Source: Gnetum montanum
Lineage: Eukaryota; Streptophyta; Gnetopsida; Gnetales; Gnetaceae
Assembly: GCA_015680685.1 (NCBI GenBank)
Contig: MNCI01024265.1
Location: 1 to 64,000, forward strand
Direction of reading: 5' to 3'
DNA: 64,000 nt
Position numbers and translations under genes: made by a program. Below the pieces are notes generated by a model. That model was not told the DNA's origin. It ran no database searches and saw only the letters and a list, made by a program, of their open reading frames with translations. Numbering within the stretch: the stretch's first letter is position 1; each line of letters opens with the position of its first letter. Positions 11,563-24,644 of the stretch are shown in pieces.

Positions 11563-11891
11563 AGGATGTGTCCAATAAGTGGGAACGAATGCTGGTGTTA
11601 GGACTAGTTAGAGCATAGTTGATTTGTTCAATTAAATTAGTTACTCCCTCATTTCATTTCTCCATTTTAAGCATCAAGAATATAAAACATAAAAAACCAT
11701 AAAAATCACATACCTCAAGTTTACATAACCATACAATTGTGTCGTACAAGAAAGCTTGGGAAGACAATGATCGCATAACCCATCCTTGTTTTGTGAATGC
11801 ACATAAGCACCTAGCCCTTAGAGTTTGACCGAATTGCACATGAACGCTCATATTCATATGGTTAAATGTAGGGGTACCTCGCCACTCATCA
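11563..11891 (+). repeat. El-B 5' LTR, second part
   Basis: The U5 end of the El-B LTR resumes here after El-A; the first five bases repeat the target site. It matches 20658-20988 and ends ccactcatca. Confidence 0.9.
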
Positions 11892-11892
11892 T

Positions 11893-11910
11893 TCTCACCA
11901 TTGTCGGGGA
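11893..11910 (+). promoter_or_regulatory. El-B tRNA primer-binding site
   Basis: tctcaccattgtcgggga, one base after the LTR, is a mutated form of the tRNA-Asp-like site seen in El-A and El-C. Confidence 0.7.
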
Positions 11911-12030
11911 CTTTTTTGTTTGTGTGCTGATTAGAACTTAGGAGGAAATCTTTCCATCGTTGGAATGAAACCTTAAGGTTAGTTATCCTACAATCATTGA
12001 AAAAGAGTATTGGACACTGAATAATCAATC

Positions 12031-14400
12031 ATGTCTCCTTCTTCTTATGAGAGTGCTTCACTACCTACGTTCAACACAATCAACAATTGGAGGCATAATA
12101 CACATGACGATTCGCTAGTGCCCCAACAATTTTGCATGGTATACACTCATCTTGATAAGTATATACCAGAATTTACCTTTATCCTCCACTAGGATGAACA
12201 ACTGCATTGGCGTGATTTAGAAGGTAACATATTGTTACCTCCTGATCGCTCCATCCTAAGCATGCTTCTTCGTGCTCTCACACGAATTGGTATGCAGCAC
12301 TTACAGGCAGAATATGTTGTGCATGAACATGACTTGAGAGATTATTGACCTACGAAGGCACAATGTCAAAGGGACCTACAATAGGAGAGACATTACAAAT
12401 CTATGAAGGGAAAGTGATCTCAGGATGTTCCATATGTCCTAAGTGAAAACGAGGGTGGTGAACCTGCCTCAGGAAGTTTTCCACAAAACAATGTTCTTCC
12501 TGTTGACTTTGATCAAGGAGTTATGTATTAGAATCTTCACTCAACTATTCATAACCCAGGTTCTCATACTAACGGACACAAAGGATTTGAAAAAGGAACA
12601 TGAACACATGACAATGATAGAAATTTTGATCGTAATCACGATCAAGGCTGCGACCATCGAAGAAAAAATAGCAGGCACCGTCATGGTGCCAATCCTCCTT
12701 CCTCTTTACCTTCATCATCTCCTTCCTTCTCTCCTTTAAGATTTGAATGTAGTTGCAAAGGGAAAGACCCTAAGGACAATGGTAAGCAAAATAAGGATCA
12801 TAGATAACATAGTCAAGAAAGGGAGCAAGGGCATTCTAGAGAGGCACATCACAAAAGAAGGGAGAGTAGGGAATAACATAGGCATCATAGACGCCATAAA
12901 CAGTATGATTACGATGAACCCCTACTCACCACCCGAAGTATGTTAGACATAACAGAGGCTATTAAGATTCCAATAAGGCACCAAAAGAATAGTAGGATAA
13001 AAAGATTAGACATGAAAAATATCCCACAATTTGAAGGGGGATACAACACTGATTCTCAAAATCATCTACAAGCATTCTATGATGCATGTGCCTTGAAAAA
13101 TATAGAAAATGAGTGGCAAAAACTCAAGTTGTCTCCATGGACACTAATTAAGGAAACGAAAAGCTAGTACTGGTTTCTAGAACTGGAATCCATTCATCGA
13201 TGGAGCACCATGTTAGAGCTATTCAATGATAAGTATCAAAAGTACTCCCAAGTGTCCAACCTACGTAGGAAAATCCAAGGATGGAAATAAGGAGGACACG
13301 AACCCTTGGATGCTGCCATGGGTTGATATTACACATTATTACATCATTGCCCTAGCCATGGTTACTCGTAAAGGGAACAACTACACCATCTCATGGATGG
13401 GCTTAGGTATGAAACACAAAGAACCCTTGGGACTTATGCCCAAGGAAGGCTATCTGAGCTCCGAGCCCATCAAATACAAATATTTTTGGAGCAAGTTGCT
13501 AAGAAGGAAGGTGAGTTAAGGAAAAGAGAAAGTGCAAAAGAATACAACAAAGATACTTTCCTCTGAAAGAAGGAAGTTAGATTTTGTGAAGATGAAGAAG
13601 AGTCACCACTTGAAGAGATGGTGAATAGGAAGACTTTTCCCATCCAAAAATTTTCATCAAAAGTATTGGCAAAGGTAGATCAATTGTGGAATTCCCTAGA
13701 TGATAAATTTCAAACCATTCTAAAAGCAGTAGAGGAGTCTAGAGAGCAAAGTAGTGATCAAGAGAGAAGGGAAAAAAAGAAGCTGAATATGCACGTAACA
13801 AGGGTAAGGGAAAAGTTTTCATCATCGAAGAGGTTGTGGATTCAAACATAGAAAATGATGGTGGATGTGAGATATGCCAATATGACCATCCTAAGGAGTG
13901 TTTCCTAGTATTGTCACATCTACAAGAGTGTGGGGTGTATGCATTCAACCCATGATTAAACAAATGGCAAGCACCTCAAAGGTTACCTTATCCTCAAGGT
14001 AACCCAAGGTAGTTCCACCAAACCTTGACTAATTATCCGAGTGGAACTCCATCATAACTGAATGAACAATATCAACAATGGCAACACCCATAGTTATGGG
14101 GAATGTCATTACCATGTCAATAGTACCCTTACCATCAACCTAACCCATATGGATACTATGTTCAATAGCTGATCTCACCACGTGACTCCATTAGTCACGT
14201 CACTCCCCAACCTCACTACCAAATCCATGAATACTATAGAACTCCTTCTCCTAGGGGTGATGTTCCATAAACGTACTATCCTCCTCATCTAATTTCACCT
14301 TTTCCACCCTTAGCTCCATTACCACCTACTCCAACTATGCAGGCTGAGCTTCCTGCCCAGCCGCAGCAATGTAATGCTACAAGGGCTATCAACTCTTAAC
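12031..14400 (+). pseudogene. gag: El-B gag, broken
   Basis: Starts at the ATG at 12031 (MSPSSYES). The N-terminal domain reads HWRDLEGNILLPPDRSI; the gag core at 12940-13520 opens with MLDITEAIKIPIRHQKNS and has the GGYNTDSQNHLQAFYDACAL segment. A stop replaces Trp in the KSWY motif (agctagtac at about 13165). The Cys/His motif is at 13866-13905 and the Pro/Gln/Tyr-rich tail at 14000-14400. At least one frameshift occurs near 13800 in an A-rich run, because the protease that follows is in another frame. Confidence 0.85.
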
Positions 14401-14411
14401 CTACTATTGGT

Positions 14412-15068
14412 TTGGATAATGGATCAAAGAAGAGACCTTTCTTAAGAACTAATATTCAAACCAAGTCCTTACAACCACAAGTGGCCAATTCTCCAAACGC
14501 CTCACCACAATTTGAATCTTTGGAGCTTCCTTCGAACCAAAAATCATGCCCAACACATACTATCATGTTAACCCACACAATCACCGATTGGATCAAAGCT
14601 GGTCATCTTCCTAGGAAATTCTTTAATCCTAGAAGTCCCCTTATATATTTGCAAATTGCTAGGAATGAACCTTGCAAAGCTCTTTTGGACTCAGGTTCTT
14701 GTGTGAACTTAATCTCTCAAGAAATGTACAAAGCCTGGAACCTACCTCCACTAAAAAAGAGTAACATTCATTTAGAGTTGGCCAACTAGTCCATCACTGT
14801 CTCATTAGGACTAGTGGAGGACATTGTCACCACTATTTTTGGGTGGTCGTATCCAGCTAATTTTTTAGTGATTCAAGTTAACAACTCTAAGGGAGACTTC
14901 CCAATCATAATGGGAAGAGCATGGCTAAGCACAATTGATGTGTTCCTAGGAATACGTGATCTTTCCTTAGCAATCTCAAAAGAAAATATGTTTGGAAAGA
15001 TCAAGAAGAAGAAATTTCCATGCATCACATATAGTGACACAAGGTGTAACTGCATACAGAAGTCCTAG
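14412..15068 (+). pseudogene. pro: El-B aspartic protease
   Basis: Retropepsin-like domain with catalytic DSGS (14688-14699) in ALLDSGSCVNLISQEMYKAW and a later IIMGRAWLS. The frame is interrupted by a TAG in ELANxSITV, where El-A reads Gln. It continues in the same frame toward reverse transcriptase, as expected for a gag-pol polyprotein. Confidence 0.85.
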
Positions 15069-15209
15069 TTTGTACAACATTTAACATTGTCTTCATGCAA
15101 CAAGTGTGCACAAGTAACAGATATACAAAAATTCCTGTATGCAGCAACCATAAGATAGGAAGGCACCTAGTGGCTGACAATTAACCAAAATAGCAATTCA
15201 ACTATATGC

Positions 15210-16850
15210 ATGGAACCAACTGAGAGCTTGACTTGTGCCTATATCAATAGCATAGATACATTAGAGCAAGTCCATTGCCAACTTCCAAGTCCTAACATTG
15301 AAAATACCAATCGTGGAAAGTTGAAAATTCCTGATGAGTTTAAGCAAGAGCCCCTTGAATTAAAACTGTTTCCCACTAGTATGAAATATACATTTCTTCA
15401 GAATGGCAAACCGGTGATCATTAATGCTAAGCTTGCTCCTCAACAAAAAGAAAGACTACTGAAGATATTAAATAAATGGTCAAAAACCTTTGCTTGGTCA
15501 TATCCCAAATTAACTGGAACAGATCCTAGGATATGCCAACATAGAATTTACACTGACCCCTCCATAAAGCCTTGATGACAATTGCAAAGGTGACTAAACC
15601 CAAAGCTTAAGCAAGTGGTTAAAGAAGAAATTGAACAACTTCTAAAAGTCAAGTTCATCTACCCCATTATTGATAGTGAATGGGTTAGTCCATTAGTCAT
15701 TGTGCCTAAAAAGGGAGGTAAATGGAGGGTGTGTATAAACGTTAGGCTATTAAACATGGCAATGTTTAAAGACCATTTTCCATTACCATTTTTTGACCAA
15801 GTCCTATATACCATTGTAGGGCATTGCTACTATAGTTTTCTGGATGGTTACAGTGGATACTATCAAATTCAAATAGCATAAGAAGATCAAGCTAAGACTA
15901 CATTCACAAGTCCTTGGGGGACACTTGCATATAGGTATATGCCATTTGGCTTGTGCAACACCCCAGCAACATTTCAATGTTTAGTTCTAAGTATATTTCA
16001 GCAGCAAATAGGGAATGGTGTGGAGGTCTTTATGGATGATTTCTCCACCTATATAGTAGACTTTGAACAAGCATTGGACCGATTAGAGCAAGTACTGAAA
16101 TGATGTGTAGAAACCAACTTAAGGCTCAATTGGCAAAAAAAGCCATTTAATGGTCCAATAAGGCGTTGTGTTAGGGCATAAGATTTCACAAACAGGGATA
16201 GAGGTAGATCTTGAAAAGATTAAAGTCATCCAAGGAATCACTCGTCAACTTGAAACTATAAAAGATATCCGATCATTCCTTGGAAAGACTAGCTATTATA
16301 GATGCTTCATCGAGAACTTTTCAAGGATTGCAAAACCATTGGTAGAACTAACGAAGAAGGATGTATCCTTTGAATGGACTAGGGAATGTGAGGTAGCTTT
16401 CCAAACCTTAAAACAGAAGCTCGTAGAAACACCCATTCTACAAGTTCCTGATTGGTCCAGACCATTCCACATAATGACTTATGCATCCAAATTTGCTTTA
16501 GAAGTCATACTTATATAGCTAGATGACCAAAAACTATCCTATTACATTGACTATGCAAGTCAAAGTATTTCTGGTGCACAACTTAACTATACCAGAACAG
16601 AAAAGGAGTTAATGGTTGTGGTGTTTTCACTAGAAAATTTTAGGCACTATGTATTAGGCTATAAGATATTTGTACACACAAATCATAGTGCAATACGGTT
16701 CCTAATGAATAAACCAATGGTGAGCCCTCGCATCATATGATGGCTCATGGTCTTACAAGAGTTCAATCTTATGATGATCGATCATAAAGGCACTGAGAAC
16801 GTTGTTGCTGATCATTTATCTTAGTTACGATGGGACAACAAAGTGGACGA
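15210..16850 (+). pseudogene. pol: El-B reverse transcriptase and RNase H
   Basis: Copies element RNA into DNA and degrades the RNA strand. The RT linker (LKLFPTSMKYTFLQNGKPVI) starts near 15350. RT motifs in order: SPLVIVPKKGGKWRVCI (about 15687), HFPLPFFDQVL, FLDGYSGYYQI, FGLCNTPATF, and the catalytic FMDD at 16029-16040. A frameshift near 16145-16168 separates this from LGHKISQTGIEVDLEKIKVI and the FLGKTSYYRCFI motif. RNase H follows (TEKELMVVVFSLENFRHYVL), but its first and third acidic sites read TYAS and HTNH where relatives have TDAS and YTDH, so two catalytic Asp residues are lost. Several stops are present. Confidence 0.9.
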
Positions 16851-16867
16851 ATATCTAATTTCTAATC

Positions 16868-18220
16868 ATTTCCCTGATGAACTCTTCTTTGTAGGTGTAA
16901 TAAACAATCAATTACCCACTGATACAAATTGATATAGTAGCATTCTCACTTATCTACTTACACAAGAGATACCACAAGGGCTAGACGTTAAAAAGAAACA
17001 ACAATTTCTTCATTGAGCCAAATATTTCATGGAAATCAAACGACACCTTTATCAAGTATGTTTCAATGGCTTGGCCTAATGGTGTGTTCCCAATATAGAT
17101 CAATTGCGAGTTCTCAAAGATGCTCATGAGGGCCCTTGTGGGGGTCATTACACTAGAAGATGAACAACCATTAAAATCTTTCTTGTAGGATATTATTGGC
17201 CTACATTATTTTGGGATGGTCATCATTTCGTCCAATCTTGTGAGTGCTGTCAATGCGATAGAGGAATGACTACTAGAATGGAGGGTCCACAACAATGGAT
17301 TCAACCTTTAGAACCCTTTGACATATGGGGTGTTGATTTTATGGGGCCTATCACACCAATGTCCAATGGAAAAGCCTACATTAATGTTGTTGTTGACTAT
17401 TTTACAAAGTGGGTAGAAGCAGCTACTGTTACGGGTTGTACATCATCTACCGCTACATGATTTGTTCAACAACAAATCGTAAATAGGTTTGGCATGCCTC
17501 ATGCACTTATTTCTGACAATGGTACACATTTCACAAGTGCGACTTTTCAAAAGTTAATGCAATGCTTAGGAGTTGAGCATAAAATAACTACACCATATCA
17601 CCCTCAAGCAAATGGTCAAGCCGAAGTCACCAATAGGGAAATCATGAGAACCATTAGCAAGTATAGGTGATACTAAAGCACCAAACTAAATGACACTCTT
17701 TAGACGTCCGCTTCAAATGGAAACTCCCTACAGGCTATTCTCCCTATGAGTTAGTGTATGGTAAACTTTCAACACTTCCTATCCAAGCTAAGCTTCGTAC
17801 ACTATCTACAGCATTTGACCTCAATCTAGCACAACAGGAACGGTTAATGAACCTTAACTTGCTAGATGAAAACTGATTAGCTGTCATATCATCTAATGAA
17901 CTATACAAGGCCTTCAACAAGCAACGTCATGACCTAAGAATTAGAAAAGTTAGATACCAACCGAAAGATAAGGTTCTATATTGGAATCCCACACATGCGC
18001 CATAATGAACTAAATTTCAAATGCTGTGGAAAGGACCTTATATCATTCATGAAACTTTTCTTTTAGGGTCCATGATGATCTATAAACCTAAAATCCTGGA
18101 TAGGAAATTATTAGTCAACATCTAGCAAACCAAACCTTTCCATGAGCCTAAAACAGTCAGTATTAACACTACCTCTATTAATGGACAACCTTGCTCATTA
18201 TTTCAAATCTCCTCCTTCCA
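16868..18220 (+). pseudogene. pol: El-B integrase
   Basis: Inserts the DNA copy into the genome. The HHCC zinc domain is visible (AHEGPCGGHY, then CECCQC, about 17115-17260). The catalytic core has Asp at 17335-17337 (GVDFMGP), Asp at 17515-17517 (ISDNGTHF) and Glu at 17623-17625 (QAEVTNREI). The spacing is D-x59-D-x35-E, exactly the DD35E pattern, so the triad survives. After about 17660 a frameshift and stops disturb the C-terminal part, which still ends with an LWKGPYIIHE-type segment near 18030. A motif like AGTCATGGGGG (18225) overlaps the end. Confidence 0.9.
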
Positions 18221-20126
18221 AATCAATCATGGGGGAGATGGCCACTAATGCTAATCATTCTAAGCCCTCAGTTCCTTTGTCTTTTTTATTTTACACATTC
18301 TTCATCTTTACTTGTTTTTTTTACACCATCATTAACATTTTTACTATTTCTTTCTCTATTACATTTTGTTTGAATTACTCTCACTCATTGTATAATAAGT
18401 ACTTATGATGGTGGATTGTACTATAATGGTGTTGATCGCTAATGTTTGGTTTTTACCTTTGACTTCTAATGTTGATGCTAAGATATGGTTTCTTTTGATA
18501 AAACATGCAATGAGTCCATGTCACCCATTCATCCATACCACTCTATGGTCTTCCTTTATTTTGGAAACATACTATCCCCTTTTCTAAACAAACTTATTAA
18601 TGAATTGGTGGCTTGGTATTCTTCAAACCAAGGAAAAATACAAATGGATTGAAAAGGGTGTGACTTCAAGGGGATTCAACGCATTTGTGCTAGCTATTCT
18701 CTTGGGTCCTTGGATTTTTTTCACAGGCTTCCCACCATTCTACTGTTGACTAATATCAGGAAGTTGAATGAATCAAATAATTCTTTGCATGATGTGGTTC
18801 TCACAATAAAAAAAACTAGTGGGCATTCAAAGCATACCCCTTAGACACACTAAAGGAAAATGGGCTACAAGCACTAGTTATGGCACTAGATAGACATGTT
18901 AACCATGCCTAAAGGTTCCCTCTAACTAAGGCCCTTCCTCACTTCCTGTTTCTTTATTCCTCTCTTTTTGGAATGGTGGTTGCTTTGTAGAATCATTCTT
19001 GCTGCTTCAGGAGGGTAGCTTGGTCAAGTGTGTTGATGTGAGGTCACTGGATGTGGTTAGTTTAATCTGGATTTGGGTTGAATTTTATTAAGTCAGCTTA
19101 ATCACACACTATACAAGGGACTTTACAAAACCTTAATTTTGGGATTCCATTCCATTCCATTCTCTCTTTCTGTAATGCTTTCCATACTCCACCTCATTGC
19201 CGATTTTATGATTAGTCTATATCTTGGCTGATGCATTATTATTCCTTGGTAAATTATTGTGGGTAAGTTCTTAACCATTGTTTCCCTATGACATTCCTAG
19301 AGCCTATGAACTCTTTGGTTTGTGGATTTGTTAGGGCATTAGGGGCATGAGCCTACTTTAGGGAGGACCCACTAGCATTCCTTTTTGGTGCAAATGTTAA
19401 CTTCTTTCTCTTAAACATTTTCTGCAATCAACTATTTCTTGTTTTACCCATCCATGACATCTGTTTTTGTTTTTTCTTTATTGGCTTCATCATTGTTATC
19501 TCTCTCATGTTTCTTATTCTTTCATTTTCCACCCTATTGCTACCAAAGGTTCGCTCTTAGTCATGGGGGCCTGTCGCAAATTTTCCATTTCATTACTTAT
19601 CTCACCCCTACACCTTGGGTAGTTATCAGTTACAAACCTCTAACCTAGTATTTTCCATACCCACAACCTAGCCAATGTGCTTCATATTGAGCCAAGGTAT
19701 CAATTACATCATATCTTATCTATCCTTGCTAATTCGTGACTGTGTTGTATGTGCAGATGGTGATCACATGAACAATGGACTAGGATAGGAGGAAGCGCTC
19801 AAGATGGACTGGAGCTAGAGCATTTACACAAGGAACAAGCTTGATCATGTGGCCATGGATGAACAATGATGTGCACATTTTTGACATCGACAGCAACGTG
19901 CCTCATTTTCTTTTCTCTCTCTTCAAGCTGTCGAATGAGGGTCTTGATGTCATTTATGTACAGTGTTCACCACAATGGTTATGAACACCAATGCTATAAT
20001 ATGTTTGTTGATCTATTCACCAGGCACTCTGAGTCTATCATTCCATGTCACCATCAGTTGTTGTTCAGTTAATAATCCCATACCTTCCCAATATTTTGTA
20101 AAAAACTTGAGGATGAGTTTTCATTT
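18221..20126 (+). other. El-B 3' region between integrase and polypurine tract
   Basis: About 1.9 kb with no long frame, colinear with El-A 8856-10719. It carries AGTCATGGGGG-like motifs at 18225 and 19559 and a possible 60-bp intron (19697-19756, gtatca...gtgcag, with a branch-like gctaat). The small exon after it starts atggtgatc at 19757. El-C has the 2.7-kb ORF3 in this position instead. Confidence 0.6.
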
Positions 20127-20139
20127 AGTCATGGGGGTA
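20127..20139 (+). promoter_or_regulatory. El-B 3' polypurine tract
   Basis: agtcatgggggta immediately before the 3' LTR, the same string as in El-A. Confidence 0.85.
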
Positions 20140-20988
20140 AGATGAGCCTCGATATCGGACCCATGATATCTGACCCTCGATATTGGATACATAATATCAG
20201 AGGTGCAAAGCAATATCAAACATGTGATATCAAAGCTTGTCACATTGCCTATAAATAAGAGATGAGGACACTTGATTTCGAGGAGAGTTTTCTTAGTCCC
20301 TTAGCTGAACACTTACAGTTTTCTCTCTCCAGAGTTAGGATTATTTTTGAATGTCCGCAGTAGGAGTCATAAAGTGAATGGATCTTTATTCGAGCATTGT
20401 GAACTTGAGCACACCTTGTTTCCAGAAATAAATATGAACTTTGTGATAAACCTTACAACATTCAGAATAGCTTAATTATTTCATTTAAATGTTAATTACT
20501 GTTACTCGCTACTCTCATTAGTTAATTAATGTTATTTTATTGAATTGTTAATTATCAATGAATTAGTACACTTAGTACAACCACTTCAAGCATACGTGGA
20601 ACACTTGGTAACCCAGTAACAACTAGCATTTTGTAATCCCAATAGTGTTACACTAGTTCAGGATGTGTCCGACAAGTGGGAACAAATGCTGGTGTTAGGA
20701 CTAGTTAGAGAATAGTTTATTAGTTTAATTAAATTAGTTACTCCCTCATTTCATTTTTCCATTTTAAGCATCAGGAATATAAAACATAAAAAACCATAAA
20801 AATCACATACCTCAAGCTTACTTAACCATACAATTATGTTGTACAAGTAAGCTTGGGAAGACAATGATTGCATAACCCATCCTTGTTCTATGAATGTGCA
20901 TAAGCACCTAGGCCTTGGAGTTTGAACAGATTGCACGTGAACACTCATATTCATATGGTTGAGTGTAGGGGTACCTCGCCACTCATCA
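20140..20988 (+). repeat. El-B 3' LTR
   Basis: The first base is A where the 5' copy has T (agatgagcc against tgatgagcc), so the terminal TG is lost here. TATA box ctataaataag (about 20249-20259), AATAAA near 20427. It ends ccactcatca, followed by the target duplication aacta. Confidence 0.9.
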
Positions 20989-20993
20989 AACTA

Positions 20994-22819
20994 TCTCTTA
21001 TACAATCATATTTTGCCCACATATTTATAGCCAATTGATGGGGCCATGGTGGTATGTCATGAGACAAACCTATTTTCATAGAAAATGGAGTAGAAATTGA
21101 ATGTACATGAGAGATTGTGATCACTATTTAATTACATCCATCCATAAATATTTTTATAAAAAAATAACAATGAGGTATTAGCCTAGTGATATGGATCTTC
21201 GCCTTGTAACTCTAGGTCACATGTTCAATTCTGCTAGGTAACATTGAGTTATAAACTTCTATAAATCTTGGGGTGTACCTATGTTTCACTTATTCTAGAT
21301 TCTGACATCCCTTTCTATAAAAATGGAATTTCCTATATTCTTCTATAGGATAGAATAAATCAAATAAAAATTGCAAGGCTTTTGTCCCTACGTTACAAAA
21401 TTCTAATTTGTCTTTTCTTAAGCTTTGAATTTTTTTCTTTTGTCTCCATTCTTCTACTTAATTTTTTTTCTATATGTAAATATGGCCTTCTACTACATTG
21501 AAATTGGGCTTGTTAAATTAATTTCTTCTTCTTACTTAATTCCACAACATGGACATGAAAATTTAATGAGGTGTGGTTGTTCAAAGTGCATGCTATAACT
21601 AACAATGACAACTTTATTGGTATTAACAGTTGACAAGGACATTTATTTTCTTACTCATATTTAATTGTCTAATTAATTTATAAATTTAAATCTAAATATT
21701 TATTTAATTTTAATCTTCTATAGTCCCCTATGTATGCTTCCCTTTCTCTTTATAAGTTTCTAACAATGAGATTTTGTGATTTTTTTAAGTTTCAACTTTG
21801 ATACATTACTATGCATGCTAATTAAATTGTTTAAAATATTTTCTCTATTCCTTTGGTAACTTTTTTTTGGTTGTATGGGTGAAATTTTTATTTTATTTTA
21901 TTACTCTATTAATTAACTTCTTATCATTTCTTATTTCCAATAAATATTTAAAGCTACATCTCCTAATATATTTCATTACTATGCCCTTATTAGTGGTGGT
22001 AATATATATTTTACTTATTTGAGCTAATGTATCGTATCTTAGAGAGGAAAAATACCAAATATGATTTTTTCTTTAAAAATTTTCCTATCACATTTTCCAT
22101 GTCTATATTTTTTGGAATTTTGACTATGATAATGTTTCAAATGTTGTCCTTGGGTTTTATGTTTTTCATCATTCTTGTCAACATTTTTTGTGATGGAGGT
22201 GTAGAATCTCAAGGAACTTACATGATTTTTTAGCATGTTTTATAAAGAATCAAATTCTAATAATGGTGTTCCTTGCATTCAAGGCCATGACCACATCAAC
22301 GCAAATAATCTCATGCCTTGTTGATGGGACTAGCTAAAAGAAGACTCAGAGGTTCCCAATCTCATTCCTGAGTACCAACTAGGAACATTCACAATAACAA
22401 CTACTTGAAACAAAGCTAAATGACCCATTGGTAGATCCTATTGATCTAGAGAATACCTAGAAGAAGGTTGGGACACATGCAAGCAAGTTAGCACCATAAG
22501 TAGTGCAAATGAGAGGGAAAGAAACTATTGGACATTATGGTAAGTGTGAGAACTGATGTAGAACCTAAGTAGGATTCTCCAAGTGAGGATGATAAGCTTA
22601 GAAGATAAATATCAAAAATATCTATCACACCCTTAGTATCTATTAAGCATTCCATCAATTATTTTGACACAACCACCATCTCATAGTGTTTCCTCTTGAG
22701 GTGTCAATTCTATGTTTTATCTTGTGCCATATTTTGTTATAACTCCTCTGTGTTGATCACAAGTCAAGTTATGTCTAATTTAAGTTTTATTTTTGTAAGC
22801 TAAGAGACTAGTTTAATTT
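20994..22819. other. AT-rich flank of El-B
   Basis: Original DNA to the right of El-B. Apart from the SINE candidate at 21165-21390 I see no gene. Around 22330-22560 a few protein-like stretches occur but no frame holds. Confidence 0.45.
21165..21390 (+). mobile_element. probable tRNA-derived SINE
   Basis: The head has pol III promoter-like boxes: tagcctagtgatatgg (A box, about 21180) and, about 35 bases later, tgttcaattctgc (B box, about 21223; consensus GGTTCGANNCC). The phrase cgccttgtaactctaggtca between them is typical of plant SINE heads. The tail is A/T-rich, with aataaatcaaataaaaa near 21360. I could not settle the end or a target duplication. Confidence 0.5.
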
Positions 22820-23945
22820 AGTCATGGGGAAATGATGAGACATCCAATAGCAATTATATATATTTTTGTAAGCCTGGATGCATAAAGTTATTGTTCCACA
22901 CTAATTTTATAGTCTATGTATGTTTCAAAGTATGGTGGGACATCAATGATGTGGCATACCTAGTGGTGCATGCCTAGGGGTGATACCCTAGTAACTACAC
23001 CCATTTCTAATGCATGGTGATGCATGCCTAGGGGTAACACCCTAGTGGAAACATCCATGCCTAATGCATCATACTACATTCTTGGTGGCAACACTTTTGG
23101 TGCATCCCCACATGTTGTACATTAACACCTTGGTGTTGCAACCATGGTGTCAAATAACAACTTCCATTACATGGCTAAAAACTATATATATCTAAGGAAG
23201 AAAGCTTAAATAATATTTTATTTCCAATTTTATTTGATATAAGAGCTTCATCCCCTCTATTTCATAAGTGTGCAATTTATTTTTTGGTATTTTTTAAATC
23301 ATCACTTCACTATGCAACAAGACTCTATCATACTACTACCATGCTTTTATAGCTCAAAACCATTTGGTTAACACAAAGTCAAGTGTTTACACAAAGAATA
23401 AAGCTCATCTTGATTTCATTAAATTTTTCAATTTTATTTTATTGAACCTTGATAATGGCATCTTATTAATCTATTTATTTAATAAATTTAAAAATTCTAA
23501 TTAAATTAATTTTCATAAGTAGAATAGCATAGTTATGTGAAGTTTACAATGATTTATCCTTATCCAAGAAGATCATAGCTATTTGAAATGATGTTCGATT
23601 ATTGAAGGTGTGACTATGGAGACTTTAGCACTTTCATGTGTTAGTGTCACACCTATCCCATAAGGGATCATAGTACAATTTTCATGTATGTTAGATTTCA
23701 GCATTGCACCTATTACGCAAGGGATTTTAACACAAAGGTAGGATGTACTTCCTATCTATATGCAAATGTTATACCTATCCCACAATGGATTGTAATGAGT
23801 TTTTATTATTGTTTTAGTTTTTATATATATTCATAAATTACATAGATATTAGAAAATTGAAAAATCATAAAAATATTATTTTCCTATCATGGAAACAAGG
23901 ATTCTTTCATTGTATTATATGTATTATAACATTCTTATTCATTAA
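22820..23945 (+). repeat. polypurine tract and partial LTR of another related element
   Basis: agtcatggggaaa (22820-22832) followed by tgatgagaca repeats the tract-LTR boundary of the other elements. U3 here has its own repeated palindrome, cctaggggtgataccctag and a variant (about 22975 and 23027). There is an AATAAA near 23396 in a context like the other LTRs (aagaataaagctcatc). The end is not clear; a minus-strand RT fragment starts before 24000. The body of the element to the left is too decayed to read. Confidence 0.5.
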
Positions 23946-23949
23946 GTGC

Positions 23950-24644
23950 AATGATAAACACAAGTAAACTTTACAATTCACTCTCCCATCATCTTTAGTG
24001 TTAACAACAAGTTCTCTACATGTACCATTGATAAACCTCTTATAGTCTCAGCCAAGGATGCCCCTATTAGTTGTGGTTCCATGATGCTTCTACTAGCATA
24101 ATGGATGTAGTAGCGCTACTTCTTGTTATCATATTCCATTAATACAATACATAATGCATACTCTAATGTATTTTTCATAATATAAAAAGGACAAGCCTAA
24201 TCTAGACTCTACAACATAGGGGCTTGTATCAACCTCTCTTTTAGGCATCAAAAGACCTTTCCATATTCAACATTCTAGGAAAATGGTATATCTTTCTTCA
24301 TGAACTCAAATGATAATCTAACTATTCTAAAAAAATTTTGATGAACCTTTGATAATAGAAAATATGCCCAAGGAAAGATTATACCTTTTTGATGATCATG
24401 GAAACCTATGTGATGTTCTGAATAATACAAATCTTCTCAAGACTTACTTTAATTCCCTTGTGAGAGATTTTGTGGCTAAGAATAATATCCTTAATAACCA
24501 TAAGTTGGAAATTCTTTCTATTTAGCTTCAGTGTCACCTTACAACAATGTAAAATTGCTTCAAGCTTATAGAAGGATTCTTGAAAAGTTTTGCCATAAGT
24601 AAAAAGTCATCCATGAATACATTCATGCTCTCATCAATGTAATT
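23950..24644 (-). pseudogene. pol: minus-strand gypsy reverse transcriptase/RNase H fragment
   Basis: Read on the minus strand it gives, in order, NVFMDDFLL with catalytic FMDD (24606-24617), LNRKNFQLMVIKDIILSHKI, FLG...NFSRIV, a FMKKDIPFSWNVEYGKVF segment and HYASRSI near 24090. These are the consecutive RT-to-RNase H landmarks of Ty3/gypsy pol. Frameshifts and stops are many. The upstream pol portion of the same element appears at 36790-37690 on the same strand; El-C lies between, so El-C inserted into this older element. Confidence 0.75.

Larger units (their letters stand above)
4013..20988 (+). mobile_element. El-B: Athila-like Ty3/gypsy LTR retrotransposon, full-length but decayed
   Basis: A complete element: 5' LTR, tRNA-Asp-like primer site, gag, protease, RT, RNase H, integrase, a long 3' region, polypurine tract and 3' LTR. 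It is bounded by the 5-bp target duplication aacta (4008-4012 and 20989-20993). Without the nested El-A it is about 9.96 kb. The order protease-RT-RNase H-integrase defines Ty3/gypsy; the primer site and the long 3' region point to the Athila branch (inference). The LTRs differ at roughly one position in eight to ten by eye, mostly transitions, so the insertion is old. Coding frames contain stops and several frameshifts, so it cannot move by itself. Confidence 0.9.

Noticed and set aside
22027-22236. Small hydrophobic open frame, also open on the other strand
   Set aside because: AT-rich DNA, no homologue or context, and open on both strands; probably chance.
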